A DNA stretch of 64,000 nt from Yoonia sp. BS5-3. GTDB lineage: Bacteria; Pseudomonadota; Alphaproteobacteria; Rhodobacterales; Rhodobacteraceae. The translations under genes and the position numbers were made by a program. The stretch lies in the NCBI RefSeq assembly GCF_038069655.2, contig NZ_CP150951.2, positions 2,382,001 to 2,446,000 on the forward strand. The letters run 5' to 3'. The notes beneath the pieces are model-generated. The model was given only the letters and a program-made list of their open reading frames with translations. It was not told where the DNA came from and ran no database searches. This document shows, piece by piece, positions 52,544 to 62,412 of this stretch; positions within the stretch are counted from its first letter, which is position 1; each line of letters begins with the position of its first letter.

Positions 52544-53959
52544 TCAGTCGGCGCTTGGGACCACTTTGCCGGGGTTGAGAATGCCATTGGGATCAAGCGC
52601 CGACTTGATCGCCCGCATTGCATCCAGCGCAACGGGGTCTTTGCGGCGTTTCATCGTCTCAAGTTTTGAAACACCGATGCCATGTTCGGCGCTAAAAGAC
52701 CCCCCAAGTTCTTGAACCACATCTTCCACGGCTTCCACCAACGCGTCCATGATCGCCGGATCATTGCGGTTAATATAAGTGGTGTGGTGAATATTCCCGT
52801 CGCCCAGATGGGCCACGATCACCTCACTTGCCTCAGCGTCAATAGCTTTGATCCGTGGTGTCAGCCTGGCCTCAAAATCGGCAATCTTATCCAAGGGCAG
52901 AGCGACGTCCGTATTGACAAAAATACCGCAGAAAAAAGCAACTTCGCCCGCATCTTCGCGTCTTTTCCAAATCTCGCGCCGTTGCGTTTCGTTCTGGGCG
53001 ATCACCGCATCCAGCACCGTTCCGTCTTCCAGCATTTGTCCCAGTGTGTCTTCCAGCAGCGCGTTCAGCGGCACGCTACCATCCTCGGCAGCTTGCGCAT
53101 CTTCGGGCCGGGTTGCGGCGACCTCAATCATGATGTTGATGTCGTAATCGGTTTCAAAAGGGCCTGTGACATCGGGGAAGAATTGGCGGTGATGGTCGAT
53201 ATAGCTGCGCGGCATGTATTCGAAGGCTTCAACGCCTCCGCCGGTCTGCTCTTGCAGATGGTGCAACAAATCCAATGCCACGGGTAGCGAAGGAACAGCC
53301 ACCATCGCTGTTGCGTAGGCCTGCGGTTTGGGCTCCAGCTTCAGCACTGCCGCTGTGATCACCCCCAGCGTTCCTTCGGCACCGATTATCAAATTGCGCA
53401 GATCAAAGCCTGAATTGTCTTTATGCAGCGCCGTCATCAAATTCATGATCCGGCCATCGGCCATCACGACCTCAAGCCCCAGGCAAAGGCCCCGCGTGCT
53501 GCCATAGCGCACCACGTTTGAGCCGCCTGCATTGGTCGACAAAAGCCCGCCAATCATTGCTGATCCGCGTGCCCCCAATGTCAACGGAAAGATCAGATCA
53601 TGCGTTTCTGCGGCATCATGCAGGTTTGATAGAATAACCCCGGCACCGACAGTTGCGGTGCGGGCCTTCACGTTGATCTCAGAAATCGTATTCAGCCGTT
53701 CGACCGAAAGCATCAGAGCATCTTGCGCCAATGTGGCCCCGGTCAGCCCCGTCCGCCCCGATGCAGGCACGACAGGGGTGCCAGTTGCATTGGCGATTTG
53801 CAGAATTTTTGAGACGTCTTGCGTATTCGCAGGCCGCAATACTGCCAAGGGCGTTGATGTATACGCGCCCGTCCAGTCTTTGCCATAAGGGGTGGCCTCT
53901 TCGCCCGTTAGAACACGGTCCGCGCCGATTGCATTTGAAATTTGGGTGACGACGTCCAT
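52544..53959 (-). CDS. FAD-linked oxidoreductase (D-2-hydroxyacid dehydrogenase type)
   Basis: A 471-residue flavoprotein of the GlcD/D-lactate dehydrogenase group. The FAD-binding PCMH domain is seen in PASGRTGLTGATLAQDALMLSVERLN, LTLGARGSAMIGGLLSTNAGGSNVVRYG and the C-terminal domain in HLGDGNIHHT and SAEHGIGVSKLETMKRRKDP. Known members oxidise D-lactate, glycolate or D-2-hydroxyglutarate; the substrate cannot be fixed here. No partner subunit is encoded next to it. Confidence 0.88.
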   Translation of the reverse strand: MDVVTQISNAIGADRVLTGEEATPYGKDWTGAYTSTPLAVLRPANTQDVSKILQIANATGTPVVPASGRTGLTGATLAQDALMLSVERLNTISEINVKARTATVGAGVILSNLHDAAETHDLIFPLTLGARGSAMIGGLLSTNAGGSNVVRYGSTRGLCLGLEVVMADGRIMNLMTALHKDNSGFDLRNLIIGAEGTLGVITAAVLKLEPKPQAYATAMVAVPSLPVALDLLHHLQEQTGGGVEAFEYMPRSYIDHHRQFFPDVTGPFETDYDINIMIEVAATRPEDAQAAEDGSVPLNALLEDTLGQMLEDGTVLDAVIAQNETQRREIWKRREDAGEVAFFCGIFVNTDVALPLDKIADFEARLTPRIKAIDAEASEVIVAHLGDGNIHHTTYINRNDPAIMDALVEAVEDVVQELGGSFSAEHGIGVSKLETMKRRKDPVALDAMRAIKSALDPNGILNPGKVVPSAD

Positions 53960-54071
53960 GCTGCCCTCTATCTTTGTTCAGAAGAGGTTAACGGCAAATC
54001 CAATAGCACGAAAGTAACATTCGAGCTGCCGGATGGATTGGTTTCAATTGATATCATGACGGGGTGATAAA

Positions 54072-54148
54072 TGGTGGCGCGGGGGAGACTTGAACTCCCG
54101 ACCTCGCGATTATGAGTCGCGCGCTCTAACCAGCTGAGCTACCGCGCC
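54072..54148 (-). tRNA. tRNA with CAU anticodon (tRNA-Met, elongator, or tRNA-Ile2)
   Basis: A 77-base cloverleaf with encoded CCA. The acceptor stem GGCGCGG pairs fully, the D arm reads TAGCTCAGCTGGTTAGAGC, the anticodon loop CTCATAA gives CAU, and the T arm GTTCAAGTC is standard. The paired G1-C72 rules out initiator tRNA. Elongator methionine is the likelier reading; an isoleucine tRNA with lysidine at C34 shares the ACTCATAAT loop and cannot be excluded by eye. Confidence 0.93.
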
Positions 54149-54162
54149 GCACCACAGCGCAC

Positions 54163-54191
54163 CGATTACGCAAAGCATGTGGGGGTGTCAA
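54163..54191 (-). promoter_or_regulatory. possible promoter of the tRNA gene
   Basis: On the minus strand a perfect -35 TTGACA stands 17 bases before TAATCG, a weak -10, which is 14 bases upstream of the mature tRNA end. Confidence 0.4.
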
Positions 54192-54226
54192 ACCGTTTTC
54201 TTTGCATTTGCCGGTGCGGCATGACG

Positions 54227-54250
54227 TAAGATGGGATTAACCCCATCTTA
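54227..54250 (-). terminator. hairpin after cydB
   Basis: A 9 bp perfect stem (TAAGATGGG with CCCATCTTA) around 6 bases, starting 6 bases beyond the cydB stop. No T-run follows on the minus strand. Confidence 0.55.
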
Positions 54251-54256
54251 TCCGTA

Positions 54257-55267
54257 TTAATCGTAGCGCAGCTCTGTCGCTTTCCCCCGGAACACCGTGT
54301 AGGCGAGGATCGTGTACCCCAGGATTGTGGGCAGCACGATGCAAGTGCCAATCAAGATGATATAGAGGCTTTCGGGCGCGCTGGCCGCGTCGTAGATCGT
54401 CAGCCGTTCGGGCACCACATAGGGATAGAAACTATAGGCCATGCCCCCAAAGGCGGTCATCCATAATCCTGATGCGGTCGCGAAGGGGAGCCATGACAGC
54501 CGATCCCTTGCAAAAGGCATCCGCCGCAGCATCATCCACAACCCGATTACCAACGCCACCGAGAGCAGCGGGAGCGGTGCCAGATAAGCCGCCTCTGGCC
54601 AGCTGAACCATTTGTCAAAGATACGCGTACTGACCACTGGGGTGGCCAATGAAATCGCGCTGATACCCAACACCAAACCCCAAATGCCACCTTTGGCCCA
54701 AGCGACCGCTTTGCTTTGTAGTTCCGCATCGGTTTTGTGGATGATCCAAGTGGCCCCGATAAAGCTGTAGCCGACGGTTAAGAAGACTGCTGTCAAAAGC
54801 GCGAAACCGGCGTTTACCCAGGTCCATTCGAGCCCCATCACATACATGCCCAGCATGAACCCCTGGCTGAGCGAAGTCATCAGCGAGCCGGCGAAAAACG
54901 CGTTATTCCAGGCCCGCTTATGCGGCGCCGGCGCCTTGGCCCGGAATTCGAATGCAACGCCCCGCAAGATCAGACCGATAAGCATGATCGTCACCGGCAG
55001 ATACAGCGCGGTCAGGATGATCCCATGAGCGGCTGGAAAGGCGACCAGCATAATCCCAATCGCAAGCACCAGCCATGTTTCGTTGGCATCCCAGAACGGG
55101 CCGATCGACGCGATCATCCGGTCCTTTTCGGCCTCATCGGCAAAAGGAAAGAGCAAACCAACCCCAAGATCAAACCCGTCCAGCACCACGTAGATCAGGA
55201 TCGAGACCCCCATCAAGAGCGCGAAAACGAAGGGTAGCCAGAGGGCGGGGTCTCCAAAAGTGTACAT
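54257..55267 (-). CDS. cydB: cytochrome bd-type quinol oxidase subunit II
   Basis: A 336-residue integral membrane protein with eight or nine helices. The start FVFALLMGVSILIYVVLDGFDLGVG is the CydB signature; GPFWDANETWLV and YLPVTIMLIGLILRGVAFEFR follow. Together with CydA it forms a high-affinity terminal oxidase. The ATG overlaps the cydA end region (5 bp gap) and GGAG lies before it. No cydX-like small ORF was seen behind it before the hairpin. Confidence 0.93.
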   Translation of the reverse strand: MYTFGDPALWLPFVFALLMGVSILIYVVLDGFDLGVGLLFPFADEAEKDRMIASIGPFWDANETWLVLAIGIMLVAFPAAHGIILTALYLPVTIMLIGLILRGVAFEFRAKAPAPHKRAWNNAFFAGSLMTSLSQGFMLGMYVMGLEWTWVNAGFALLTAVFLTVGYSFIGATWIIHKTDAELQSKAVAWAKGGIWGLVLGISAISLATPVVSTRIFDKWFSWPEAAYLAPLPLLSVALVIGLWMMLRRMPFARDRLSWLPFATASGLWMTAFGGMAYSFYPYVVPERLTIYDAASAPESLYIILIGTCIVLPTILGYTILAYTVFRGKATELRYD

Positions 55268-55272
55268 TATTC

Positions 55273-56661
55273 TTACTCCGCCGGAATTTCGTGCCGTTTG
55301 GCAGCCGCAGGACCGATGATTTTCGGGTCAATCCTTTCCCCCCGCGACATCCGCCGCGCCAGAAAGAAGATCACATAGATATAGGCTGCGAGCAGTATGA
55401 CGTAGATCGCCAGATAGGCCAGAAGTGAAGACAGTACCAATGGTGCAGGCACGTCAGCCACTGCTTCCTTGGTTGTCATTACGCCGTGAACCAGCCAGGG
55501 CTGTCGTCCGATTTCGGTTGTGTACCAGCCTGCAAGGGTCGCGAGCCATCCGCTGAAGCTCATCCCGACGAGTGCGTAAAGCATTGGTTTGGGCAGCCCT
55601 TCTACCCCCCGCCGTTTGCGCAGGATAAGATAGCTGGCGGACCAGCTGATAAGCAGCATCAACAGACCTGTCCCGACCATCACCCGGAACGACCAAAAAA
55701 CAGGGGCCACGCGCGGATGCAGCACCTCGCCATCTTCGGTGACAAAGTCATTGAGCCCCTGAACGGTTCCGTTCCAATCATGGGTCAGGATGAACGAGGC
55801 CAGCTTGGGAATGGCAATTTCGAACCGGTTTTCCCGTGCTTCTTCGTCGGGCAGTGCGAATAGGACCAGCGGCACGCCTGCTTGTGTTTCCCAATTGCCT
55901 TCCATCGCGGCGACCTTTGCGGGCTGGTATTCCTTCGTATTCAGCCCGTGCATATCGCCCACAAAGATTTGGACAGGGATCAGCAATGCGGCAGCAAAGA
56001 CAGCTGTCCGCAAGGCGACCCGCACCCCTTCGGTACGCCCGCCAATCAACCAGCGGAATGCGCTGACGCCTGCAATCAAGAAGCTGACGGTCAAGAAGCT
56101 GGCCAGCACCATATGCGCAAAGCGGTAGGGCATTGATGGGTTAAAGATAATCGCGGACCAGTCTGTCGCATATGCCACGCCGTCGATCATTTCATACCCT
56201 TGTGGCGTATGCATCCAAGAGTTCAGCACGATGATCCAGAAGGCCGACATCATTGTGCCGAAGGCCACAAGGAATGTCGCCACAGTATGTAGCCAGTTCG
56301 GCACACGGCTGAACCCGAATAGCATGATTCCGAGGAACACAGCCTCAAGGAAAAACGCGGTCATAATTTCGTAGGCCAGCAATGGTCCGGCGATATTACC
56401 AACCGTTTCCATGAAGCCCGGCCAGTTTGTCCCGAATTGGAAGGACATGGTGATCCCGGATACGACCCCCATCGCAAAAGACAGCGCAAAGATTTTGACC
56501 CAAAAGCGATAGGCCTCCATCCATCTGTCTTCTTTTGAACGGTTATAGCGCAGTTTGAAGTAAAGAAGCACCCAGCCCAAAGCGATCGTTATCGTGGGGA
56601 ACAGGATGTGAAACGAGATATTCGCAGCAAATTGTATGCGGGATAGAAGCAGTGTCTCCAT
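55273..56661 (-). CDS. cydA: cytochrome bd-type quinol oxidase subunit I, short Q-loop type
   Basis: A 462-residue haem-bearing subunit. The haem ligand His is in ISFHILFPTITIALGW, the Met ligand later, and the GRQPW motif (TTEIGRQPWLVHGVM) is intact. E. coli CydA has about 520 residues, and the shorter length here suggests the short Q loop of the cyanide-insensitive (CioA) subgroup. ATG at 56661 is preceded by AGAGAAGAGG. It starts the cydAB operon. No FNR box is evident upstream. Confidence 0.93.
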   Translation of the reverse strand: METLLLSRIQFAANISFHILFPTITIALGWVLLYFKLRYNRSKEDRWMEAYRFWVKIFALSFAMGVVSGITMSFQFGTNWPGFMETVGNIAGPLLAYEIMTAFFLEAVFLGIMLFGFSRVPNWLHTVATFLVAFGTMMSAFWIIVLNSWMHTPQGYEMIDGVAYATDWSAIIFNPSMPYRFAHMVLASFLTVSFLIAGVSAFRWLIGGRTEGVRVALRTAVFAAALLIPVQIFVGDMHGLNTKEYQPAKVAAMEGNWETQAGVPLVLFALPDEEARENRFEIAIPKLASFILTHDWNGTVQGLNDFVTEDGEVLHPRVAPVFWSFRVMVGTGLLMLLISWSASYLILRKRRGVEGLPKPMLYALVGMSFSGWLATLAGWYTTEIGRQPWLVHGVMTTKEAVADVPAPLVLSSLLAYLAIYVILLAAYIYVIFFLARRMSRGERIDPKIIGPAAAKRHEIPAE

Positions 56662-56845
56662 TTTAAACCTCTTCTCTTAAAGCCGTCATTTCAGCTTCTT
56701 ACTGGAAGAACTAGTCCTCTCATGGCCATCTGGACAGGGGGTGCGACAGCGCATCGCGGGTACTCGGCGGCCTTCATGTCCCCAAAAACGGGGTGACATC
56801 CCGCAGGAATTCCGAAAGATAAGCCATGAGATCAAAGGAGACGGC

Positions 56846-57190
56846 ATGAGCGGATTTCTGACAACCCATGTTTTAGACACAGCCAGCGGGCTGCCTGCGG
56901 CGGGTATGCGTGTTGATTTATACCGTCTTGCGGGCGAAACACGGGCGTTGATTGCCACAATGATCACCAACGATGATGGACGCACGGATCAGCCCATTCT
57001 GCCCACTGCCGATTTCGCTGTGGGCCGCTATGAGCTGCTGTTTCACGCAGGTGCGTATTTTGGTCGCAGCGAGGCACCCGTCTTTCTAGACGAGATTCCG
57101 ATCCGTTTTGGCATCAATGATCCGGCCTCGCATTACCATGTGCCCTTGCTGGTCTCTCCCTTCAGCTTTTCCACATATCGCGGCAGCTAG
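56846..57190 (+). CDS. uraH: 5-hydroxyisourate hydrolase
   Basis: A transthyretin-like enzyme of purine breakdown, 114 residues, which hydrolyses 5-hydroxyisourate from uricase. Signature residues are [15 protein letters not shown], the Arg in [25 protein letters not shown] with the C-terminal YRGS. AAAGGAG stands before ATG 56846. No other urate gene is in the window. Confidence 0.94.
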   Translation: MSGFLTTHVLDTASGLPAAGMRVDLYRLAGETRALIATMITNDDGRTDQPILPTADFAVGRYELLFHAGAYFGRSEAPVFLDEIPIRFGINDPASHYHVPLLVSPFSFSTYRGS

Positions 57191-57196
57191 GACCCC

Positions 57197-58162
57197 TTAT
57201 CGTTGGAATGACCAGCGCGTCATTTGGCGATAGGGTTTTTCAGGTGTGATGATGATTGAGGGAAATGCCGGGTTATTTGGGGCATCGGGCCAATCCTGCG
57301 CCTCAATCGCGAGCCCTTCATATGTGGGCCGGCCGGGTCGCCGCGCGCCGCGTCCATCATAGATTTGCAGGCCAGCTTGCGTTGTGCCCAGACGCATCGT
57401 GATCCCTGATTGTCCTGTTAAATGCAGCACGTCGCGCAGGTCGCATTGTGCGTCGGACAGGCAAAAGTTGTGGTCAAGCGCTGGTTGATCCGGCCCCAAC
57501 CGCTGCCCTTGCCGAAAGTCCATGGGGGTCCCATCAACTGCGGCAATTTCGCCCGTGGGGCAGGCATCATCCGTGATGGGCAGATAGTGATCTGCGTTTA
57601 TCTGCAGATGATGCCCGGTATAGCTGTCGCCGCCGTCAAGGTTCCAATAGCTGTGATTGGCGAAATTCATGCAGGTTTTGCTATCCGTCGTGCCTGTGAC
57701 CTCCATGGTCAGCGTCGCGGGCGCGCTGACACGATAGGTCACATCGATCTGCCGGTTGCCCGGCAAGCCGCAGGCACCGTCGGCCAGATCCAATGTCAGG
57801 GTGACCCGGTCGGCACTTTGATCACGTAGCTTCCAGACCTGGCGATGCGTGGCATCCGCACCTGAATGCAGATGGATGCGCCCGTCTTGGTTTCGTTCAA
57901 GCTCAAACATCATCCCATCAAGCCGCACCCGCGCAGTGCTAATCCGGTTCGCGATAGGGCCGATTAACGTGCCATGGTGGCCCATTGTCCCTTCATAATC
58001 CTGCAGCTTGTCTGACCCAAGCGTCAGCGACCGATCCACGCCATCGATCCGCACGTCTTGGATTGCCGCGCCCCATGTCAGCACATTTACACGGATGTCG
58101 CCTGCGCGCAGTGTGATGACATGCACATCTTGGCCGTCTTGGGTTTTCCCAAACAAGGTCAT
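57197..58162 (-). CDS. galM: aldose 1-epimerase (mutarotase)
   Basis: A 321-residue enzyme that interconverts alpha and beta sugars. Features are GRIHLHSGADATHRQVW (catalytic His), NFANHSYWNLDGG (second His) and EAQDWPDAPNNPAFPSIIITPEKPY with the Glu that acts as base. It is the last gene of the galactoside operon and overlaps the beta-galactosidase by 4 bp. ATG at 58162 is used; the longer frame upstream is inside the other gene. Confidence 0.92.
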   Translation of the reverse strand: MTLFGKTQDGQDVHVITLRAGDIRVNVLTWGAAIQDVRIDGVDRSLTLGSDKLQDYEGTMGHHGTLIGPIANRISTARVRLDGMMFELERNQDGRIHLHSGADATHRQVWKLRDQSADRVTLTLDLADGACGLPGNRQIDVTYRVSAPATLTMEVTGTTDSKTCMNFANHSYWNLDGGDSYTGHHLQINADHYLPITDDACPTGEIAAVDGTPMDFRQGQRLGPDQPALDHNFCLSDAQCDLRDVLHLTGQSGITMRLGTTQAGLQIYDGRGARRPGRPTYEGLAIEAQDWPDAPNNPAFPSIIITPEKPYRQMTRWSFQR

Positions 58163-60063
58163 GTGAGCGGCTCCCAATAGACGCCAGCTGCGGGGATTTC
58201 GGTGCCGTTCCACATTTGTGTATGGGCGGCATAGTTAAAGACGAAACGGTGCGTGTCGGTATCGCGGATGCGCAGACCTTCGGGCAGTGGCAAAACTGGC
58301 AGGTCGCATGCGGCGCAGAGCCCCGCAATGATCTGATCAAATGTTGCGTCATCGGGCCATCCGGCAAGATAGCGGATATTTGCGCTGCCCATGATTGCCG
58401 GTTGCCCGGATGCGCTGCGCAGATGCACGGGCGCATCCCCTTCGAGATGTTCGAACCAATGTCGAAAACAGCCCCCATTTTCGAGCGCTACCTGATCCTG
58501 CGGCGGAATGCTTTCGGTGAGTGCGACAGTGATGTCGCAGCCGGGCAGGTCAGGACCCATGGGAATGGGAATTGCCAATTCATCCGTTTTTGTATCGGTC
58601 CGGGGACCAAGCAGGGCGATCCCTTCGAAATCGGACAAAGCTTGTCGCAGCGCTGCAGATAGCGTCATCAGGCCTGGGGCCATTACCAGCTTATACGCGC
58701 CAAGATCCGTGGTGTCGGGCGGCAGGATATCCACGTTCAATCCCGCCCTGCGCAGTGCGCCGTAAGTGGCAAAGGCGAGTCGGAACATGTCGAAATCCGC
58801 ACCTTGTGGTTGGGCATCCCAGCCCCAGGCACTTTCATAGTCAAAGATCAGGGCGGCTTTTGCCTGCGCTGTGCCGCTTGGGGGCAGGGCGTCAATTTCT
58901 TCGGCCACTTGGCTTGCTTCGGCCAAAGCGGGCGCGGGCGCGCTGTCGGGCCGCAGCAATCCGGCATGCATTTGCTCTTGTGCAAAGGGCGCCTGCCGCC
59001 ACCGGAAATAGCAGACAGTTTCGGCGCCATGGGCAAAGGCCTCCCACGCCCAAAGCCGTGCCATGCCGGGCAGGGGCGCGGGGTTATAGGGGGCCCAGTT
59101 CACGGGCCCGGGCTGCTGTTCCATCACCCACATCCGCCCCTTACCAACAGCGCGATAAAGATCGTGGTGAAAGGCCTGCATGTCTGGGTGTCCTTGCCGC
59201 AGATAGGCCTGCTTGAACGCCGTGTCACCTTCCAACCTGTCCGATAGGAAGCCAATTGGGTAACTATCCCAAGAAGCAATATCCAGATCGGCACCGACCT
59301 TCCAGTGGTCGAAACTTGTGATGCGCCCCATATAGTTATGGATCAAAGCTGCATCAGTATGTTGGCGCAATACGTCCACTTGCACCTTGTTAAACGCCAC
59401 AACCTGATCCGAGCTATAGCGCCGAAACGCCAGCACATGCGGGTGGTTCGGTTCGGTCACGGTCAGATTTGGCAGGTCGATCTGGTCAAAATCATCGTAC
59501 TCCATGGACCAGAATACATTGCCCCAAGCCCGGTTCAGCGCATCTGTGGATTGGTAACGCTGGGCCAGCCAATCCTGAAACCCGCGCCGCGCGGTGTCCG
59601 AATAGCTGAGCGTCGTATCGTGGCAATCATATTCATTATCGATCTGCCAGGCCGCGATATGCGGGTTTTGCCCATAGCGTTCACCCATCAGACGCGCAAT
59701 CCGGCGGCATTCCTCCCGGTAGCCTTGATGACTGAAATCATAATGCCGGCGCGAGCCGAATTTGCGCGGTCGCCCTTCGGCATCAACGGCTAGCATGTCG
59801 GGATGTTTGTTGATCATCCAGCGCGGCGGGGTCGCGGTGGGCGTGCCAAGGATGATTTTCAGACCTGCGTTGCCCAGCACATCGATGGCCTTATCAAGCC
59901 AATCCCAGGTGAATTTCCCGGGCTGCGGTTCCATCCGCGACCACCCAAATTCACCAATGCGCACCCAGGTCAGGCCGGTTGCGACCATCTGTGCCGCATC
60001 ACTGGCCCACATGTCTTCGGGCCAGTGTTCGGGGTAATAGCAAACACCAAGTGTACGTTTCAT
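58159..60063 (-). CDS. beta-galactosidase, GH42
   Basis: A 634-residue family 42 glycoside hydrolase. The N-terminus GVCYYPEHWPEDMWASDAAQM is characteristic; the acid/base is E144 in AAWQIDNEYDCHDT and the nucleophile E315 in WVMEQQPGPVNWAP, followed by the trimerisation and C-terminal domains. There is no signal peptide, so it acts in the cytoplasm on imported galactosides. It starts 21 bases after the lactonase gene and overlaps galM by 4 bases. Confidence 0.93.
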   Translation of the reverse strand: MKRTLGVCYYPEHWPEDMWASDAAQMVATGLTWVRIGEFGWSRMEPQPGKFTWDWLDKAIDVLGNAGLKIILGTPTATPPRWMINKHPDMLAVDAEGRPRKFGSRRHYDFSHQGYREECRRIARLMGERYGQNPHIAAWQIDNEYDCHDTTLSYSDTARRGFQDWLAQRYQSTDALNRAWGNVFWSMEYDDFDQIDLPNLTVTEPNHPHVLAFRRYSSDQVVAFNKVQVDVLRQHTDAALIHNYMGRITSFDHWKVGADLDIASWDSYPIGFLSDRLEGDTAFKQAYLRQGHPDMQAFHHDLYRAVGKGRMWVMEQQPGPVNWAPYNPAPLPGMARLWAWEAFAHGAETVCYFRWRQAPFAQEQMHAGLLRPDSAPAPALAEASQVAEEIDALPPSGTAQAKAALIFDYESAWGWDAQPQGADFDMFRLAFATYGALRRAGLNVDILPPDTTDLGAYKLVMAPGLMTLSAALRQALSDFEGIALLGPRTDTKTDELAIPIPMGPDLPGCDITVALTESIPPQDQVALENGGCFRHWFEHLEGDAPVHLRSASGQPAIMGSANIRYLAGWPDDATFDQIIAGLCAACDLPVLPLPEGLRIRDTDTHRFVFNYAAHTQMWNGTEIPAAGVYWEPLT

Positions 60064-60084
60064 TTGTCGTCCTGCGTTCCGGGG

Positions 60085-60906
60085 CTAAAGCTGAACCCGA
60101 TGTTCGGCCTGTCCCGTATAGTTTGTAGCGATTTCAAAGGTCTTGCCCTGATCTGCCCCCTTTAGCCCGACACCGGCGCTGGTGCAGTAAAGGTGGTTCA
60201 GATCCGCCCCGCCAAAGGCCGGGCAAGAGGTTTGATCGGCCGGAAAACTGAAGGCTTCGACAAAGCGCCCATCAGGGCCGTAGCCCGCGACACGCCCGGC
60301 CCCCCATTGCGCATTCCACAGGTTCCCATCCCGATCCACGACAGCGCCATCGGGGCGGAAATCAGTGTCGCTGAGGTCAATATGGCAACTGGCAACGCCG
60401 CTGGGCCAGCCATCATTGTCCAAGGCGATGCACATGATCTTTTGCGTGGGCGTATCGGTAAAATAGGCGGTCCTGCGATCAGGGGCGAAGCAAATCGCGT
60501 TAGAGACCGTGATGTTGCGGAACAGCTGGCGCAGCTCGCCTTTGTAATAGCGATAAATCGCCCCGGCACCCTCTTCGAGGTTCAGCCCCATGGTTCCGAT
60601 CCAGAAACCACCCTGTGGATCCGCACGCCCGTCGTTTGAGCGTGTCACAGGGTTGTCTGCCTCAAGCGCGCAGATATCCTCAAACGCGCCGGTATTCAGA
60701 TCAAAGCGGTGCAGCGCCCGTGCGGAGGCGATCATCAATGTGTCCGCATCAACCCAGCCTGCGGCGCTGACGAACGTGTCGAATTGCCATTCTTGCCCTT
60801 TGCGATGCAGTTTTTGGCCCAGGATATCGAACCAGAACAATTCCTGGCGCTGCGGGTGCCATAGCGGTCCTTCGCCAAGAGTGCATTGCGTGTGGTCAAA
60901 TATCAT
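60085..60906 (-). CDS. SMP-30/gluconolactonase family sugar lactonase
   Basis: A six-bladed beta-propeller lactonase, 273 residues. Typical stretches are [19 protein letters not shown] (the metal-binding Glu), [19 protein letters not shown] and [23 protein letters not shown] with the Asp and Asn ligands. In this operon it probably opens galactono-1,4-lactone to galactonate. Its ATG overlaps the dgoA stop by 4 bp. Confidence 0.9.
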   Translation of the reverse strand: MIFDHTQCTLGEGPLWHPQRQELFWFDILGQKLHRKGQEWQFDTFVSAAGWVDADTLMIASARALHRFDLNTGAFEDICALEADNPVTRSNDGRADPQGGFWIGTMGLNLEEGAGAIYRYYKGELRQLFRNITVSNAICFAPDRRTAYFTDTPTQKIMCIALDNDGWPSGVASCHIDLSDTDFRPDGAVVDRDGNLWNAQWGAGRVAGYGPDGRFVEAFSFPADQTSCPAFGGADLNHLYCTSAGVGLKGADQGKTFEIATNYTGQAEHRVQL

Positions 60907-61508
60907 GACGCGACCTCATCATAGGCGGCGACGATATCGCGGGCGCGGGCGGTCACCTCGGCCACTGAAAGGCCGGGTTTATAAAGCGCAGAGCCAATGC
61001 CAAATCCATCCGCGCTGGCCGCGATCCAATCGGCAAAATTGTCGGCGCCAGCGCCGCCCACGGCATAGACTTGCGTGCCTGTTGGCAGTACCGCGCGGAT
61101 GGCTTTGACCCCATCTGGACCGATCAGGCTGGCAGGAAAGATTTTCAACCCATCCGCCCCGGCTTTGAGCGCCGCAAAGCATTCTGTCGGGGTCATGACG
61201 CCCGGCCAGCTTTGCATTCCGGCCGTTTTCGTTGCGACGATGACGCGCTGGTCGCAATTGGGGGACACAATCAGTTTGCCGCCAGCTTGTGCGACCCGGC
61301 CCACATCTTCGACCGAAAGGACAGTGCCCGCACCGATCAGCGCCTCTGCGCCGAAAGCATCGACCATGTTGCGGATACTATCGAACGGGTCGGGCGAGTT
61401 CAGCGGGACTTCGATCCGGGTGATCCCGGCATCGATGAGGGCTGCGGCCATTGGCGCGGCCTCCGGCGGGGTGAGCCCACGTAGAATAGCGATCAGGGGA
61501 CGGGACAT
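60903..61508 (-). CDS. dgoA: 2-dehydro-3-deoxy-6-phosphogalactonate aldolase
   Basis: A 201-residue class I aldolase of the KDPG family. It shows [35 protein letters not shown], and the [21 protein letters not shown] segment with the Schiff-base lysine. The forms with PSLIGPxG are those acting on the galactonate product, which fits the neighbouring kinase. Cleavage yields pyruvate and glyceraldehyde 3-phosphate. Confidence 0.92.
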   Translation of the reverse strand: MSRPLIAILRGLTPPEAAPMAAALIDAGITRIEVPLNSPDPFDSIRNMVDAFGAEALIGAGTVLSVEDVGRVAQAGGKLIVSPNCDQRVIVATKTAGMQSWPGVMTPTECFAALKAGADGLKIFPASLIGPDGVKAIRAVLPTGTQVYAVGGAGADNFADWIAASADGFGIGSALYKPGLSVAEVTARARDIVAAYDEVAS

Positions 61509-61512
61509 CAGG

Positions 61513-62412
61513 TTATCCTTTCAGGCGGCGATAGGCAGCTGTTAGCCCGGCAACAGTGATAGGGCCAGCATGAACCTGCGTGGCCGGGGCGGCTTGCGCC
61601 GCCAGCGCATCAACATACAGTTTCGATAACGCCCCTTCGCCAATCACGGCGATCTGCTGGCCCAGCCAATAGGGTTTGGCCGATGCCAGTTCAGCCCCGA
61701 TCAAAAGCCCCGACAGCCGTGCCCGCGCGACCCCGTCAGGCAAGTCATTCAACAGCCCGTCTGCGCGCAGTGAAAACAAGCGCGCAGCCAGCCGTTCAGG
61801 GCGCGCCATGGCGTCACTCAGGCCGGTTTGAAACGCATCATCATCCCATTCAACGCCTGTGATCGAATGGCGCAGGATTGTCTGCGTGCTGATGGTGTCA
61901 AACAATTCACCGGTCATGAAAGTCTGGAAGCTGACGACCTCATCGGCGCTGATATGGACCCATTTGGTATGGGTACCGGGCAGGCAAATCACACCATCCC
62001 AATTGGGATTGCGCGCCAGAAACCCTGCGATCTGCGTTTCTTCGCCCCGCATCACATCCGCCGGCGTCGCTTGCTTGATCCCGGGGATCACAAAAACCTG
62101 CAAATTGGGATCGGACGACGGTGCTTGTACCAGACCGTTTGGCAGGGCGGGGCAAGGCACCGCTGCGTAGGGGGCTTCAACCCAGCCTTGGCGTGATCCG
62201 ATCATGCCGCAGGCGATCACTTGCACAGGGCCATCAACCCAATCCCCGATCAGTTTCAGCAGAGCTGGTTCAAAACCATGGATGGTGAGCTTGCCCATCC
62301 CTTCGTTGCAGGCCGCTTCAGCCAGTACTGTGCCCGAGGCGGACATGGCCCATGCGCGCAGGTTGCTGGTGCCCCAGTCAACCGCAATCCAATCTGCCTT
62401 TACACCGCTCAT
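61513..62412 (-). CDS. dgoK: 2-dehydro-3-deoxygalactonokinase
   Basis: A 299-residue sugar kinase of the DgoK type, which makes 2-dehydro-3-deoxy-6-phosphogalactonate. Family markers are [16 protein letters not shown] (phosphate loop), [31 protein letters not shown], and [11 protein letters not shown] with FMTGELFDT. It starts 4 bp inside the dehydrogenase gene and ends 4 bases before dgoA. Confidence 0.93.
   Translation of the reverse strand: MSGVKADWIAVDWGTSNLRAWAMSASGTVLAEAACNEGMGKLTIHGFEPALLKLIGDWVDGPVQVIACGMIGSRQGWVEAPYAAVPCPALPNGLVQAPSSDPNLQVFVIPGIKQATPADVMRGEETQIAGFLARNPNWDGVICLPGTHTKWVHISADEVVSFQTFMTGELFDTISTQTILRHSITGVEWDDDAFQTGLSDAMARPERLAARLFSLRADGLLNDLPDGVARARLSGLLIGAELASAKPYWLGQQIAVIGEGALSKLYVDALAAQAAPATQVHAGPITVAGLTAAYRRLKG

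Noticed and set aside
54072-54148. Initiator tRNA
   Set aside because: The first base pair G1-C72 is a proper pair, whereas initiator tRNAs have a mismatch there.
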